64,000 nucleotides of DNA from Macrotis lagotis (GCF_037893015.1 NC_133658.1:15919927-15983926), one strand, 5' to 3'. Numbered from the stretch's first letter, positions 33,041-45,904 are shown. Made by a program: numbers and translations. Notes: generated by a model not told the origin, from the letters alone.

Positions 33041-33703
33041 TTATGTCCAGAAGAAATCATAAAAAAATGAGGAAAGTCCCACATGTTCCAAAATAATCAC
33101 AGCAGCTCTTTTAGTAGTGGCAGAGAATTGGAAATTGAGAAGATGCCCATCCATTGGGGAATGACTGAGCAAGTGATGGTACATGAATACTAGGGAATAT
33201 TAGTGTTCTATAAGAAACCATAAATGGTCAGACTATAGACAAGTGTGGAATGACTTACAGGAACTGATGCTGAGTGAAGGAAGCAGAACCAAGAGAGCAA
33301 TGTACACATCAACATTGTGAGATGAACAACCTTGATGGATGCAAATCTCATCAGCAGTTCAGAGAGCTCAGACAACCATATTAGACAGGCTATGGACTGT
33401 AGTATACCCCTCCAGAGGAAGAAAAACAAAACAAAGCAAAACAAAACAAAACAAAACAAAAAAAACCCTTCAGAATCTGATGAACACTATAAAAATTATC
33501 TCTTATGTATCTCTTTCCCTTAATCCCAATTCTTCAAACCGAAAATGACTAACATGTAAACATATGTATCAAAAATATGTATGTACAATGTTAACCTGAC
33601 TGTTCACCACTGAGGGGAAGGGCCTGGACGGAAGTGAAGAAGGAAATTTTGTAACTTAAAAATGTACATATGCATATGGAAAAAATAAATAATGATTAAA
33701 AAA
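33041..33703 (+). mobile_element. 5'-truncated L1, ORF2 end and 3' UTR
   Basis: Runs from tccagaagaaatcataaaaa through ggaaattgagaagatgccca and actgatgctgagtgaaggaa to gttcaccactgaggggaagg and the A-rich tail. aaagaaagag occurs at both ends (about 33030 and 33703) and could be the target duplication, though the site is low-complexity. It is the same 3' UTR subfamily as 14587-15084 and 63776-64000. Confidence 0.9.
33423..33468. repeat. (AAAAC)n microsatellite in L1 3' UTR
   Basis: About eight AAAAC units at the position where the 14587 copy has (TA)n(TG)n. Confidence 0.95.
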
Positions 33704-33777
33704 AAGAAAGAGGTATGTTGGTAGGAACCTAGATAAATGATAAATAATTTGTGTATATATTATTGTTGTCATATAAT

Positions 33778-34012
33778 TATGATATATTGGATTTACATGG
33801 CACTTTATGGTTTACAGAGCATGGTAAATATTATTTTCAAATGGTCCTAGGAACAAACCTGTGAGCGCTCTTATCATTTTACAGAGAAGGAAACTGAGGC
33901 AAAGAGAAGTTAGGCGATTATCCTGTTTCACAGTCACTATAATTGAAAGGATTGGAACTCAGATCTCCAAGTTCAACATTCTATTTCCTTTGACATCTAG
34001 CTTTCTCACAGA
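33778..34012 (-). mobile_element. MIR/THER1 core-SINE
   Basis: Antisense: catggcactttatggtttac, ttacagagaaggaaactgag and a diverged head. Confidence 0.8.
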
Positions 34013-34659
34013 CCTCCTGTTCTCTTCTAGCAGAAGGAAAACTTTAGAACAAGAATGGATTCCTTTTTTTTAATTTTTATTACTAGCACTAACACAGAGC
34101 CTGAAACATTGCAAATTCTTTATATTTGTTTGATGACTGATTAATTATTTGACTGATTAGAAAAATAAGAGGTAAAGAGCATTATTATTACTATGTCAAT
34201 TATAAAGAATGAAGTTTTCCTTAAATTGTAAAGACTCCAACGTGAAAACAAAGAAAGATAATCATATAGGTCTATGTCAGCCAAAATTGGATGGATCAAA
34301 TAATTTCACACTAAGAGAAGCAGGAAAAAGGACCAATAAATACTTAGAGCTAGATAATTAAAAAAGAATATTCTTCAGTGGAGAGAGGTGTGCTCATGGA
34401 AACAGAAGCACGTGCTTATTATTGGCTTGTTGATTAGTTGGTATTTTAATATAATGCTGCTGTGGATACAAGGGGGATTTCACGCATGAGAGATTGGATG
34501 AGGGGAAGAGGACAAAGGTTGCTCTTGGTGAGCAACTTGATTCAGGAGAATTTTGCAACCAACATTAGTAGATCTAAATAACAATAGAGATAGCTTTTCT
34601 ATGTTTAAGAAGCTTCCTATTTACCTTATCTATAACTTATTTCCATAGGTATGTTTGCT

Positions 34660-34792
34660 TCTTATCTTCCCCATTAGATTGCCAGTTCCTTGAAGGACAG
34701 GACTCTCTTTTACCTCTTTTTGTATCCCCAGAACTTTACAAAGAGCCTGAAAAACTGTGGACACTTAAATATTTACTGACTGACTCACTCTT
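34660..34792 (+). mobile_element. L2-type LINE 3' end
   Basis: gattgccagttccttgaagg, ctctttttgtatccccagaa and the terminal aaatatttactgactgactc. Confidence 0.8.
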
Positions 34793-34904
34793 AGAGAAAA
34801 CCTTAAAAACATTTATTTTTTCTTATTTCATTATTCTACTATTTCCTCCTTATTTCTCCTCTCTTATTTAATTTTTCACATTTTGAAAGTTTTTCCAAGA
34901 CTTA

Positions 34905-35470
34905 TTTTAGGGTTTGTGAGCACTTGATCATACTCTAGGTAGAAGGAGCTTGTGTTTTGTTCTCGTTATTTTACTCACAATATGAACCCAGATCTTCTTT
35001 TATACCAAATTAGCAATGATTGGGTTCTTTTTTTCTTTTGCCTAATCATTTTTATTTTTAATTGATCCTATTTAATTTTAGTAGGTTAATATTATTATAA
35101 TAAAGTTTTAATCTCAAATTCTGGGTAATGTCGTCCTAGGCTTAGGGTCCTCATTATTATTTTCTGAATTCTGTCTGTGTGGGCTTAATCTTAGGGACTT
35201 CTCTCCCTCCTCTCTTAAGCCACAGTTAGGTCCCCCAGCCATATTGTCCTGAAAACATTCTAGGACCCTGCAGTATCCTTCAGACCTGGGCTCACCCCTT
35301 CTCGTCCACAGCTGGGGAGTATGTCAGCACTATAGCTCTGACTTTGGGAAACTTCAAGGATTCTTTGAGCCTTCCCCACTCAGCTATCTGTTGTTCTTTA
35401 GATGAAAGTTCCTAAGGTGAAATTACTTGAGGTCTAGTCTGCTCTCCTTAAGGCCCACTGTTTGCTGAAA
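34905..35470 (-). mobile_element. L1 5' UTR fragment
   Basis: Parallel, over about 480 bases, to the antisense L1 leader at 61970-62470. Shared runs include cagatcttcttttatac, ttttgcctaatcatttttat and ctcagctatctgttgttctt. No ORF1 is attached. Confidence 0.65.
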
Positions 35471-35517
35471 AAAAAAAAAGTCTAAATAATATAACAAAAG
35501 TTGACAAAAGGCTGCTT

Positions 35518-35676
35518 TGGGACAGGTAAATTGGCACATATACAGAGCAAGGAAGCTGGGGTCAGGAGGACCTGAGTTAAAATTTGAACTCAGATACTTA
35601 ATAATTGCCTAGTTGTTTGACCTTGGGCAAGTCACTTAACCCCAATACCTTGCAAACATCAAAAAAAGTTAAAAAG
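35518..35676 (+). mobile_element. tRNA-derived marsupial SINE (~150 bp type)
   Basis: Mutated head, then ggtcaggaggacctgagtta, gttgtttgaccttgggcaag and an A-rich end. Confidence 0.85.
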
Positions 35677-35771
35677 AGATTAGTTTGATTGATTGAGGGG
35701 AAGAGGGTTGCTGGGAATGGATTGTAATCTTGAAGGGCTTTAAATTGTAAAGAAATAATAATGAAGGAAAA

Positions 35772-35793
35772 CCACACACACACACACACATAT
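35772..35793. repeat. (CA)n microsatellite
   Basis: Short CA run. Confidence 0.9.
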
Positions 35794-36032
35794 ATGAATT
35801 ATATGAAGAATTGGGCAGGAAAATTTGGTCAAAAAACTCAGAAACACAGAGGAATCAAAATCCATGGAAGGGTCAAAATTTTGGTTGGAAACATTTTGGG
35901 GAAGCTCAAAAGAGACAGAAAGATCATTGTAATAAGATTATGTACCAATTCTTGGATTAAAAAAAAAGATGAAAAATTTAGGGCATAGATATAAGAAATT
36001 AGTAACGAGAAATGTATGTATTCTTCATCTGC

Positions 36033-36290
36033 TCCTGGTCCTCCTCCTCCTCCTCCTTCTTCTCCTTCTTCTCCTTCTTCCTCTTCTTCCTCCTCTTCTC
36101 CTTCTTCTTCTCCTCTTCTTCTCCTTGCTCTTGTCCTTTTTCACCTCCTCCTCCTTCTTCTTCCTCCTCTTTCTTCTTCTTTAGTTTTTCCTCCTTCTTC
36201 TGCTTCTTATTTATTATAAAAATCTTATTATTCTTAATAATTTTCTTCCTCTCCTTTTTCTTCTCCTCCTTTCTCTTTCATCTCTGTCTA
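36033..36290. repeat. Polypyrimidine (CCT/CTT)n tract
   Basis: About 150 bases of almost pure C/T, then an impure T/C-rich tail. All three plus-strand frames stay open (poly-Leu, poly-Ser, poly-Phe), the expected artefact of a triplet repeat. Confidence 0.95.
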
Positions 36291-36299
36291 TAACTGTCT

Positions 36300-37295
36300 C
36301 TATTTCTCTCAAGTAAAATATCAAATGATTTCTTTAATTCCTCTGCATTAATTATATGCAAAACTTTCAAAATTTGTAGAAACCTGCTAAGGAACACCTA
36401 TTCAGAGATTAAATTTTCACCTGCAAAGAGAAACTGAAGTCTGGACTGGAAATGAAAAGAACCTTATGTGAAGCATCAATGGCATGTTAGAATAGGAGAT
36501 AAGGAAGAGGAAAGTCAAGCATTTTCTGATAGTCCCCTTAGATTTTAGGCATTTGATTTGAATATATTTAGAGAAAGTATGAATAGCATATCCTATAAAC
36601 TATAATTCTGTGGATGGAGTCATCCCAGGAGGAAAAGAAGCTCTAAAGATTAAATTTTGCAAGAATGTTTAAAAATCAAGGTTGAAGAAAAAAGGAATTA
36701 GGTAAAAATACATATAAATATAAAGGAATTCCACTAACTTTCTAAGATGTGCATTTTAATGTACAGAAAATAGAAGCAAAGTCAGATAAGAGGATAAATA
36801 CAATCTATGAAATGAAACTGGAATCTCAGTGATGCAAATGATAAACTTCAGAATAAGAAAAATCTGGAGAGAAAGAAAAAATTGAGGTGATAGAGAGCTT
36901 TTGTTCAAAGTGAATGGGATGATGCTAATGGTCAGAGGATGTAATGAATTGGCTTCTAGTTGTTTCTCTTTCCACTTCCAAAAAGATTTATTTTAGGGTG
37001 GGAGGAAGAGAGAAATGTTATCCATGAGAGAATTGATGTCCATAGGAAATAAGGAGCTGAGTGTAAACCCAAATCTGTGCTGTGCTGAACAAATTGCATG
37101 AGCAAGGGAGGAAGAGGGGAGGACAAAAAGTAGAGAGGAAAGAACTTGTCGGAGGGCATAAAATGCCATTATTTGGGCTTGGCTTACTTTTTCAAAAAAA
37201 AATAATTTCTGGCTTGGAATTTCATATAGGTGCCCTGAACATATCTTCTTTTTTTCATATAAAATACTCTTATTTTCAGATTTTTTTCATTGTGA
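36300..37295. other. No gene or named repeat seen
   Basis: About 1 kb of AT-rich unique-looking sequence. Frames at 36956-37159 (-) and 37082-37318 (+) have no recognisable domain. Confidence 0.35.
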
Positions 37296-37297
37296 AT

Positions 37298-37560
37298 AGG
37301 TCCCAATATAATGGATAGAAAGATATCCTTAGAGCCAGAATCACTTGGGTTCATTTTCTACCTCTAACTCATATTGACTGTGATTCAGAGTAAGTCTCTT
37401 CACCTTTTGGGGATTCAGAAAATCCCTAAGAATAAAAGTTGCAAAGATTACAACATCTACATTGGTAAAAAGGGTCCTTTAAATTAGGAGTTCCTCATGG
37501 TGCCAACACCAATGAAATCAGACATCTAGAACCTAATTCTACCTTAGAAATCAAAGCAGT
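37298..37560 (+). mobile_element. THER1/MIR core-SINE, near full length
   Basis: agagccagaatcacttgggt, gattcagagtaagtctcttc, then the THER1 tail with ctacattggtaaaaagggtc and caccaatgaaatcagacatc. Confidence 0.75.
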
Positions 37561-38545
37561 TTTTTCTGTTTATTCCTTGATTCCTAGATAAAGTCTGTAT
37601 TATGGACTAAAAAGGCATATGATTTAGGTGGAAAATCTTACATTAAGTAATAATTATATCATATCCCATTACTGTTTTTTCAGATACTTAAATTTATAAA
37701 TCTAGGTAAATCTATGGATATTTTGCCAGACAGATACGTAGAATATGAAGGAAAAAAGGAAAGAATGAAAGAGTGGATGGATGCACTTATGAAAACACAT
37801 TCCTTACACTGAGATAAAATGTCAAATCATGACCTACGTTCTTAAGATACCAATTGAAAACTGACCTCAAGGAGTTTCCATTCTAATCAAGGAAAGCAAT
37901 ACCTACAGAAAGTTTCAGCTAGAAGGTATATAGAAAGTCCCCAAGTCCTTACCATGCATCCATAGTCCATAAGTCAATGCCCAAGGGTCTAGACGAGACA
38001 ATTGCAGGATAATTAATAAGACCCAGTAATACTTGAAACTGGTGATTCATTGCTTATCTAAATAGTAGAAGTGCCTTTGTGTGTCCTTCAGGGTAAGGTA
38101 GACTTAGACATCTTAAACAATGACCTTTTGGAAAGGAGGATGGTCTAGGTGTAAGAAAGGATCAAGAACTCTGGATCTTCTGATATCCAATTCACCACAG
38201 GAATAGAAATGAATGAGAAACTTTTAGCAAATAATTGAGAGAAGGAAATATAAAGGAAGCATTCTTAGGAAGATTAGAGGGAAGGACTCCATTTCCACTG
38301 GAAAGAAGGCAGAAATGAGTGTGCCATCCAATGGTTTCTGCCTCATTGGGCCATCCTTTTTATTTCATTTCTACTTGTTCAGTGACATCACATTCTAACA
38401 TCAATTATCCCAATCATATAGAACCAAGAAGGCATTGTCATGCCTGAATTTCCATGGCATTCTAAATATTATCCTATATCCTAATTTTACCAAGTTATTT
38501 ACTTAGCCTTAGAAAACTGGATTTGATTTAGATCAATAAAACTTT
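37561..38545. other. No gene or named repeat seen
   Basis: Unique-looking, AT-rich, no frame above 60 codons. Confidence 0.4.
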
Positions 38546-38547
38546 GA

Positions 38548-38787
38548 TAAGCAGCTGGGTAATGCAGTGATTTACAATACTGGCCCTGGAATTAGAAGGA
38601 CCTGAATTCAAATCTAGTCTCAGACACTTAATAGCTGTATTACCCTGGGCATGTCACTTAAGTTTAATTACTATTCTTTCTTCATCTGTAAAATGAGTTG
38701 TAGATGAAATGGCAAATCACTCCATACTGTTGCCAAGAAAAACCCCAATGGAGTGAAATGGCTCAACAATGAAAAATAAACACTTAA
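38548..38787 (+). mobile_element. MAR1-type SINE with BovB/RTE-like tail
   Basis: gcagctgggtaatgcagtga head, gaattcaaatctagtctcag, then tgaaatggcaaatcactcca and aaaaaccccaatggagtgaa. Confidence 0.85.
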
Positions 38788-38814
38788 GATCATCTATGCA
38801 TTTTATATATATAA

Positions 38815-38945
38815 TTATACAGAGGACTTGAGAAAGGAAATGACTTTTCCATAATTACAAAGGTAATAAATAGCAGGGAAATTTGGAATTCTAGCTTAAA
38901 TCTGTTGATATCCAACCCAGTCCATCTTTCACTATACCATAGCTC
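38815..38945 (-). mobile_element. MIR-type core-SINE remnant
   Basis: aaggaaatgacttttccata, then tccaacccagtccatctttc. Confidence 0.55.
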
Positions 38946-39004
38946 CTTGAAATTAAATCATCATACTGCATACTAAGATGATCAGTTTTCAATTTTCTAT
39001 GATT

Positions 39005-39300
39005 TCAGTATGGAGAAGTAGATAGAGCACTGGTCTAGGAGTCAGGGATATAGGAGTTCAAATCCAACCTCAGACAGTTGACACTTAGCTGGGTGACTTT
39101 GGGCAAGTCATTTAACCTGATTCCCTCCCATCCAGGGTCATCTACAGTCATACTGATTCATATCTGGCCACTGAACCCAGATGGCTCTGGAAGAGAAAGT
39201 AAGGCCGGTGACTTAGCATAGCACCCCCTCACACCAATACACTTCATGTGTTGTCATGGCTGATGTCATGGTCTTCTTTGAGAACAAAGGACAAAAATTA
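39005..39300 (+). mobile_element. Longer marsupial SINE, near full length
   Basis: gtagatagagcactggtcta head, gagttcaaatccaacctc (B box), ctgattcatatctggccact body and tcatggtcttctttgagaac tail. Confidence 0.9.
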
Positions 39301-39439
39301 GCCCCAATATCATCATATAAATATATCTGTGTTATATACATGCATATTGACATATAGGATTTTTCTGCTTTCTCCATGTAAGAATAACAGTTAAAACAGC
39401 AATAATAGTCAAAATGAAATAACATAGCATAATATAATC

Positions 39440-40090
39440 CATCCTAATTCCTCATCTACAGAAGAAATTCTGGACAATTTCCATTATGGCTTGACTTTGC
39501 CCTCTTAATGGAAAAACTTCTTGGAACCTTGAATTGACTCAAATAGAAATATAAGTTTAGCTCCTCAGGGGACTAATCAACAACATATTTTTTTATTTGC
39601 CCTTTTCCAATTTCATTTGATTTCTTGAACCTCTTTATGAAAGATTCTTCTGACATTGACCAAAACAACTCTGGATTCGTGAGACACTACCAACATTAAA
39701 TTCCCTCTAAATCCAACTTAAGTCTCTAAAACCCTGTCCATTAAAACCCATATGTTTGAGGTGAAAGGCCAGGGCTATAAGATTACTGTGCCATATGGAA
39801 AGCTCAAAGAACATGGGAATACCTCCTGGTCACGCTATTTTGATTGGTAAAGTTCAGAGGCTCTTAAAAGTTAATGCTAGTCATTTCTTAAGGCTTTCAT
39901 AAAGAGATTCAAAAGAGTTTCATCCATATCATTTTACTTCTAAATTTTTAATGTAAAATAGATGCCAATTGTGGACACTTTAAATATATGCATATATATA
40001 TATTTACCATTATATGTTTACTTTTATTTATGATTTGATTCCATAAAAGTCATGAGCAAGAGGAAGACTGCCAAATATAAATACTGCCAA
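39440..40090. other. No gene or named repeat seen
   Basis: Unique-looking sequence without frames. Moderately complex and worth a conservation check, but with no specific signal. Confidence 0.35.
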
Positions 40091-40092
40091 GA

Positions 40093-40268
40093 TTCAGATA
40101 GAAATTTCCAACTAGGAATGTGAGTCAAATGATATGTTAGAGTCTAACTTCTATTATTTATCAGCTGCCTAAACTTGGAAAAATCACACAACCATTTTGA
40201 TCACAATTTCCTCATTTTTAAAATGATAGCTTTAGTTCAATAACCTCTGAAATTCCTTCTAATATATA
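40093..40268 (+). mobile_element. MIR-type core-SINE
   Basis: tatcagctgcctaaacttgg, atttcctcatttttaaaatg and tctgaaattccttctaat. Confidence 0.7.
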
Positions 40269-40484
40269 AAGTGTGAGTCTTATTTTTTTAATGAGGAACT
40301 TAGTATTAAAAGTAATTATCTTTGTCATTGTTGTTGTAAGAATAGCTCAACATTTATATAGCACTCTAGGAGTTGCAAAATACTTTTTAATTTCAGATTC
40401 TTTCCCTCCCTCTAGGTCTAAAGAGGTGATCTTCCCACTGTTCTCTGGTTTAGGCAAGGAGCATCCAATATATTCCATTTAGTT

Positions 40485-40722
40485 CTGTTATTCCAGGTTA
40501 GGAATGGCATAGATAAGCTGGAAAATGTTGAGAAGTTGGCCACCAAGAGGATGGTGCTTCAATTAAGGTCTTGGGAGGAGTAGTTAATGCAACTACTAAA
40601 CTGGAGAGAAATAGAGATCCGGTCATGATCATTGTCTTCAAGTGCTAAAATGGCTAGTTGTTTTAGAAGAGGAAGTCAGCTTTTCCGCTTTAGTCTCAAG
40701 ATCTGAAAGTTATCAAAAAAAA
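40485..40722 (+). mobile_element. L3/CR1 LINE 3' region
   Basis: gcatagataagctggaaaat, ggccaccaagaggatggtgc and tcatgatcattgtcttcaag are in CR1 order. Confidence 0.65.
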
Positions 40723-40859
40723 GTTTTAAATTTTTATGGTTCTAAGTTATTGTAAATATGCTGAATTGTGGTTTCCTCCCTACTGACAGAACAATCCGTG
40801 TTAATCTGCTTTTCCTTCTCCATCCAATATATTTGATATATTTGGGTATATCCCTAGAC

Positions 40860-40995
40860 ACTGTCTTAATCTCTCTTCCTCTTCCTTCTTGTCCTTCTCT
40901 TTCTTTGCTATCTGTATGCCTCTGAATCTCTCTATCTCTGCCCCTATCTCTCTCTGTCCCTGTGACTCTGGCTATTTCTCTGGGTCTCTCCATCA
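40860..40995. repeat. Pyrimidine-rich (CTCT/CTGT) stretch
   Basis: Degenerate CTCT/TTCC units. The Arg/Glu-rich minus-strand frame 40996-40742 reflects this composition. Confidence 0.85.
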
Positions 40996-41034
40996 CATCA
41001 GCATGAATAGACTTAAATCCTCTCTATGCAAATG

Positions 41035-41802
41035 AACTTGAAATCACATACTCAGTTCTCATTTCTCTCCTAGAGTCTAACATCTGCTCCCTTCTGGACA
41101 TTTTTATCTGGGTGTCTCTCAAGAATCTCAAACTCAACATTTTAAAAACAAAACTCATTATTTGTTTTATTAAACAATCCCTCTTCAATTCCATATTTCT
41201 TCTAGGGGTACCATTATCCTTTGAAGTGACATATTCCTACTTTTGTTTAAGTTTTTTATTCTTCTAAAAAGTGTTTTATTCATAACTAATAATTCATGAT
41301 CAAAATATGGGAATAGGTAGTTTTCAGAGAAAGGAATTCTAGCAATCAATTTCCATATAAAAATTTCCTAAACTGGAGAAATGGTAAAGTTCTATGATGC
41401 TCTGCATCTTGTCTGCCTTCCTCAGGAACATCATCATTGGGAAATGGCATTATCATTCAGGATTGAATCTTCCTTGTGCTCCTTCTGCTAAGCACACTTT
41501 GCCCTCTGATCTCTGCTTAGATGAGTCTTGGGCTAAAGGGCTTTAATTTAAAATGAGGGTTTAGGATGGTCATTTCCACACGTATCAACAGCTATGCTAT
41601 TCTTAAACTCCTTAGCAATTCTTCATCTTTCCCTTCCTGTCTTGTCAGTTTACTTTTGTTTGTTGACAGTCTGTCTTACTGTAATATTATTATAATTGTA
41701 AAACTCCTGAGGGCAAGGCATTTTTATTTTTATTTATATCCCCAATAACTGGGCACAGTGACTGGCACAAAGTAGATGCTTAATGCATCTTTATTGATTG
41801 TT
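41035..41802 (+). mobile_element. L2 LINE, ORF2 C-terminal end and 3' tail
   Basis: tgctcccttctggacatttt, ctcaaactcaacattttaaa and aactcattatttgtttt match L2 ORF2 (KLNILKTKLII). A diverged middle follows. The end has actcctgagggcaaggcatt and agtagatgcttaatgcatct. Confidence 0.65.
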
Positions 41803-41805
41803 AAA

Positions 41806-41892
41806 ATGCAAAGTAAAAGAATTCTGAGCTACTATCTCACATCCATCTGATTGGTAAAGATTAGAAAAATATCATTGTGGAAGGGCTTGCTG
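41806..41892 (+). mobile_element. L1 ORF2-end fragment
   Basis: aattctgagctactatctca with the following catccatctgattggtaaag resembles the L1 segment seen again at 45728-45780. Confidence 0.45.
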
Positions 41893-42689
41893 GAAAACAG
41901 TATAATATTGTATTTGGGTTTAGTCAATTACCATAGCACAAGCAAGGAGAGGAATGATCACACCACTCTTAGGGTCATTCCACCTTGAAAGAATTGAATA
42001 TATTCTTTTAAGGGGAAAAACTGAATATTTAAGAAAATAGAGAACTTTCAAACATCCCTGATGAAAAGAGCAGAGCTGAATAGAAAATCTGACTTTCAAA
42101 TACAAAACTCAAGAGAAGTATAAAAAGTTAAACAGAAAAGAGAAATTGTAAGGAGTTAAATATGGTTAGCCTGCTTACATTGCTATATGGAAAAATGATA
42201 TTTGTCAGTTTGCAAGGATTTAATTATTATTTGAGCAGCTTGAAGGAACAAAGCTAAGCCAAGTACATGGGTATGTATTAAATATAATGGGAGAATAACA
42301 AAAATTTATGATTAAATAGTATAAAGAATGCACTGGAAAATGAGGAAGGGAAAGGTAGAATAAAGTAAATTAACTCACATAAAAGAGAGCCAAAGAGCTT
42401 TTACAGTGAAAAGGAAAATGGAAGGAGAGAATAAGCTGGCAATGATTGAACCTCACTGGAATCATCTTGAAGATGGAATAACATTCACACAGTTAGTTAT
42501 AGAAAGCTATCTTACCCCACAGGGAAATAGGAGAGGAAATAAGAGAAGAGGAGCTGCTGATAGAATGGAGGGAAGATTGGGAAGACAGAAGCAAAACACT
42601 TTTAAGGATAGTCAGGATGAAAGGAAAGAGAGAGAAGGACAAATGAAGGGGCAGAATAAAATTTAATACCCATTAATCATAACTGTAAA

Positions 42690-43513
42690 TGTGAATGTGA
42701 TAAATTTATTCATAAATTGGAAGTAGATAGCAACACATTGTAAATAATGTGTTACTCATACACAAAACAGAGAGAAAAACAGAGAAGAGGAAAGGGAATG
42801 GAGGAGAATTTTAATACTGTAGCTGAGGTAAAAAAGAAATCAAGGGTAATAATCAAAATATTAAAGCAAAAGCAAAACTTCAATGACAAGAGAAAAGCAT
42901 ACCATAGATATGATAATTAAAAGAAACCATAGATTGCAATAATATTAATATTAAAATATATGCATTAAATTAAATTCTGAAAGGAAAAATAAATGAGTTA
43001 AAGGAGGAAATAGTAAAACTATTTTAATGAGGGATTTTCCCCATCTCAAAACTAGATAAATCTAAACAAAAATCAACAAGAAAGAAGTTAATAAGATGAT
43101 TAGAATGTTAGGAAGTTTAGATATGACAGACCACTGAGGAAAATTGACTGGGGAATAATAAAAATTATACCTTTTCCTCAGTAATACATGCTACATAACA
43201 CAAAAACTGACCATATATCTGGTATAAAATCCTTGTAATCAAATGCAGAATAGCAGAAATATTTAATTTATCACTTTCCTGTCATAATGAAATAGATATT
43301 ATTTCCATTAAAGGATCCTGGAAACGTAGATTAAAAATTAATTGGAAACTAAATAATCTTATCGTAAAGAATGATTGGGTAAAAGAACAAATAGAAGAAA
43401 AAATAATCAATTTCATTAAAGAAAATGACAAGACAACATATCCAAATGTATGGAAAGCAAACAAAGAAACACTTTGGAAAAAATGTATGTCTCTAATTGC
43501 TTACATCAAATAA
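42690..43513 (+). pseudogene. L1 ORF2 endonuclease and linker remnant
   Basis: Broken frames. The clearest stretch is open for 67 codons (43313-43513): GSWKRRLKINWKLNNLIVKN, then NDWVKEQIEEKIINFIKEND and TTYPNVWKANKETLWKK. In functional elements the endonuclease nicks target DNA at TTTTAA-like sites. In this copy the conserved DHN triplet upstream reads CHN, and stops interrupt the N-terminal part. Confidence 0.75.
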
Positions 43514-43849
43514 AAGAGTGGATGTTCAAAAATGTGAGCAGACAACTAAAAAAACAAAACAAATAAAAAAGAACCAATTAGAAATTCCTCATTAAATACC
43601 AAGTTGTAAATCCTGAAAATTAAAGCAGAGATTTAAAAAAATGAAAATGAAGTTGGGAATTGGTAGTATTTTTAAAAGAATAAAATGGATAAACCACTGT
43701 CTAATTTGTTTAAAAAAAAGAGAGAGAAAAAATACATCACCACTAACAAAAAGGAAAAGGATAAGGTTCCCCCCCAAGGGAGAGCAAGTTTAAACAATTA
43801 TTAGGAACTCTTTTGTTCAATTATATGCCAGTGAATCTAATAATCTAAA

Positions 43850-44800
43850 AGAAATTGATGAATATTTATGAAACCCTAATAGAATAGAATGCTTAAATAA
43901 TCTTATCTTTAAAAAATTAATTGAACAAGTCATCCAAGAGCTGTCTAAGAAAATTTCTCCAGGAACAGATGGATTTACAAGTGAATTCTACCTAATACTT
44001 AAGGAACAATGAATCTCAATACCATATAAACATTGTTTTAAAATAAATCAAGAAGGAGTTCTACTAAATTCATTTTATTACACAAATATGCTTTTGATAC
44101 CTAAACTAAAGAGAGTCTAAACAGAGAAAGAAAAAGAAAATTATATATTCACTTAATGACTATTGGTGAAAATATTTTAAATATAATACTAACAAGGTGA
44201 TCACACCAATATATCACAATGGTCATATATTATATAACCAGGTAGAATTTATATCAATTATAAGTAGTATCTATCTAAAATAATGGTCCAAAATGATTTG
44301 GGATGGAGATAAGCTAAAAATCTTCGAAATGAGAGCAGTGGTTGAGCAAGGCTTCCATTTATCACCACTATTACTGAATAATGCAGCAGAAATGCTAACT
44401 AAACAAAAAAGGGGAGAGAAATCAAAGGAATTAGAATGGGCAATGAGGGAATAAAACATCACTTTTTGCAGATGATTTGATGGTATAATTGGAAAATTCT
44501 AGTGATATAGTTAAAAATTATTTGAAATAATTAACAACTTTAGCAAAGTTTCATGATATAAAATAAACCATATAAAACACTTATATCCATCAGTAAGAAA
44601 TCAAAAGAGACAATGCATTTAAAACAATTGAAAACAACATAAAATACTTGGGACTCTACATGCTAAGAAAAACCCAGGAATTCTATGAATTATAAAATAA
44701 CTTTCACATTAATAGAGTCAGATCTAAGCAGTTGGGAAAGTATTAACTGCTCAAGGATAGGTGGAGTTAATATTCTAAAAATTGACTATTCTATGTAATT
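43850..44800 (+). pseudogene. L1 ORF2 reverse-transcriptase remnant
   Basis: The catalytic FADD motif is preserved at 44465-44476 (FADDLMV), followed at once by a stop. Downstream KYLGLYMLRKTQEFYEL (near 44640-44690) matches the thumb-side KYLGI block. Upstream blocks near 43940-44110 are recognisable ([21 protein letters not shown]). The copy cannot be functional because of repeated stops and frameshifts. Confidence 0.8.
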
Positions 44801-45904
44801 AGTTTAACTCACTCATACCATACCATCAAACTACCAAAAAAAACATTTGAGCAAGAGAAAATGATGACAAAATTCATCCAGAAGAACAAAAGGTCAATAG
44901 CATTAAGGAAATTAAAGAAAAAAATGTGGAGGAATGTAGCTTAGCTAAACCAAATCTTAAACTGTATTAAAGGGCATTAATCATTAAAAACAGTCTTGTA
45001 CTAGTTCAGAAATGGTCATGGAATGTGTTAGCTCCATGGCATAGAGTTAACATTATGTGTATCCCAGTGCTTGGTGAATCCAAAGATCTAATCGGGACAA
45101 GAACTCACTATGGGAAAAAAAATTACTGAGAAAACTGGAAAGAAGCTTGACAGAAAGTGGGTATAGATAAGTATTTCAATTCTATTCCAAGATAAGGTCA
45201 AAATGGGTATAGGATTTGTATATGAATGGAAATATCATAAGCAAATTAAGGGAGCATAGAATAGGTTGCCTGTCAGATTTATGAATAAGGGAAGAATCTA
45301 TGATGAAATAAAGACAAAGAGCATTATGGGATATAAAATGGATAATTTTGATTTCATTAATTTAAAAAAGTTTTTGCCCAAAATAAAATCAATGTAGTAA
45401 GGTTAGAAAGAGGCAGAAAATTGGGAGGATATTTTCCTACAAGTTTCTTCAGTAAGTTCATTTCTTAAATATGTAAAGTGACCTGAGTCAAATCTGTAAG
45501 AATGCAAGTCATTCCTCAATTGATGAATAGTCAAAAGATATAAAGACAAAGTTCAAATGAAGAAATAAAGACTATCTAGTCACATGAAAAAAGTTTTTAA
45601 ATCACTATAAATAAACAATAATACTAAAACTAAATATGTTTAAATATTAATATAATTTTAAAAATAAATCATAAATTAAATCAATAAATTAAATTTAAAA
45701 GAAAGAGAAAAAAATTTAAAAATTCAAAAATTCTGAGGTAGTGCCCTTATCTATCAGATTGGTTAATATGACAGAAATGAAAAATAACCAATGTTGGGAG
45801 GGAGTATAAGGAAATTGGGTCAGTAATAACTATTGGTGGTATTTTGAATTGATTCAACCATTTTGGAGAACAATTTAGAACTATGCCCAAAATATCCAAT
45901 AAAA

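Noticed and set aside
36012..36293. Overlapping poly-Leu, poly-Ser and poly-Phe frames
   Set aside because: Artefact of a pyrimidine trinucleotide repeat lacking stop codons.
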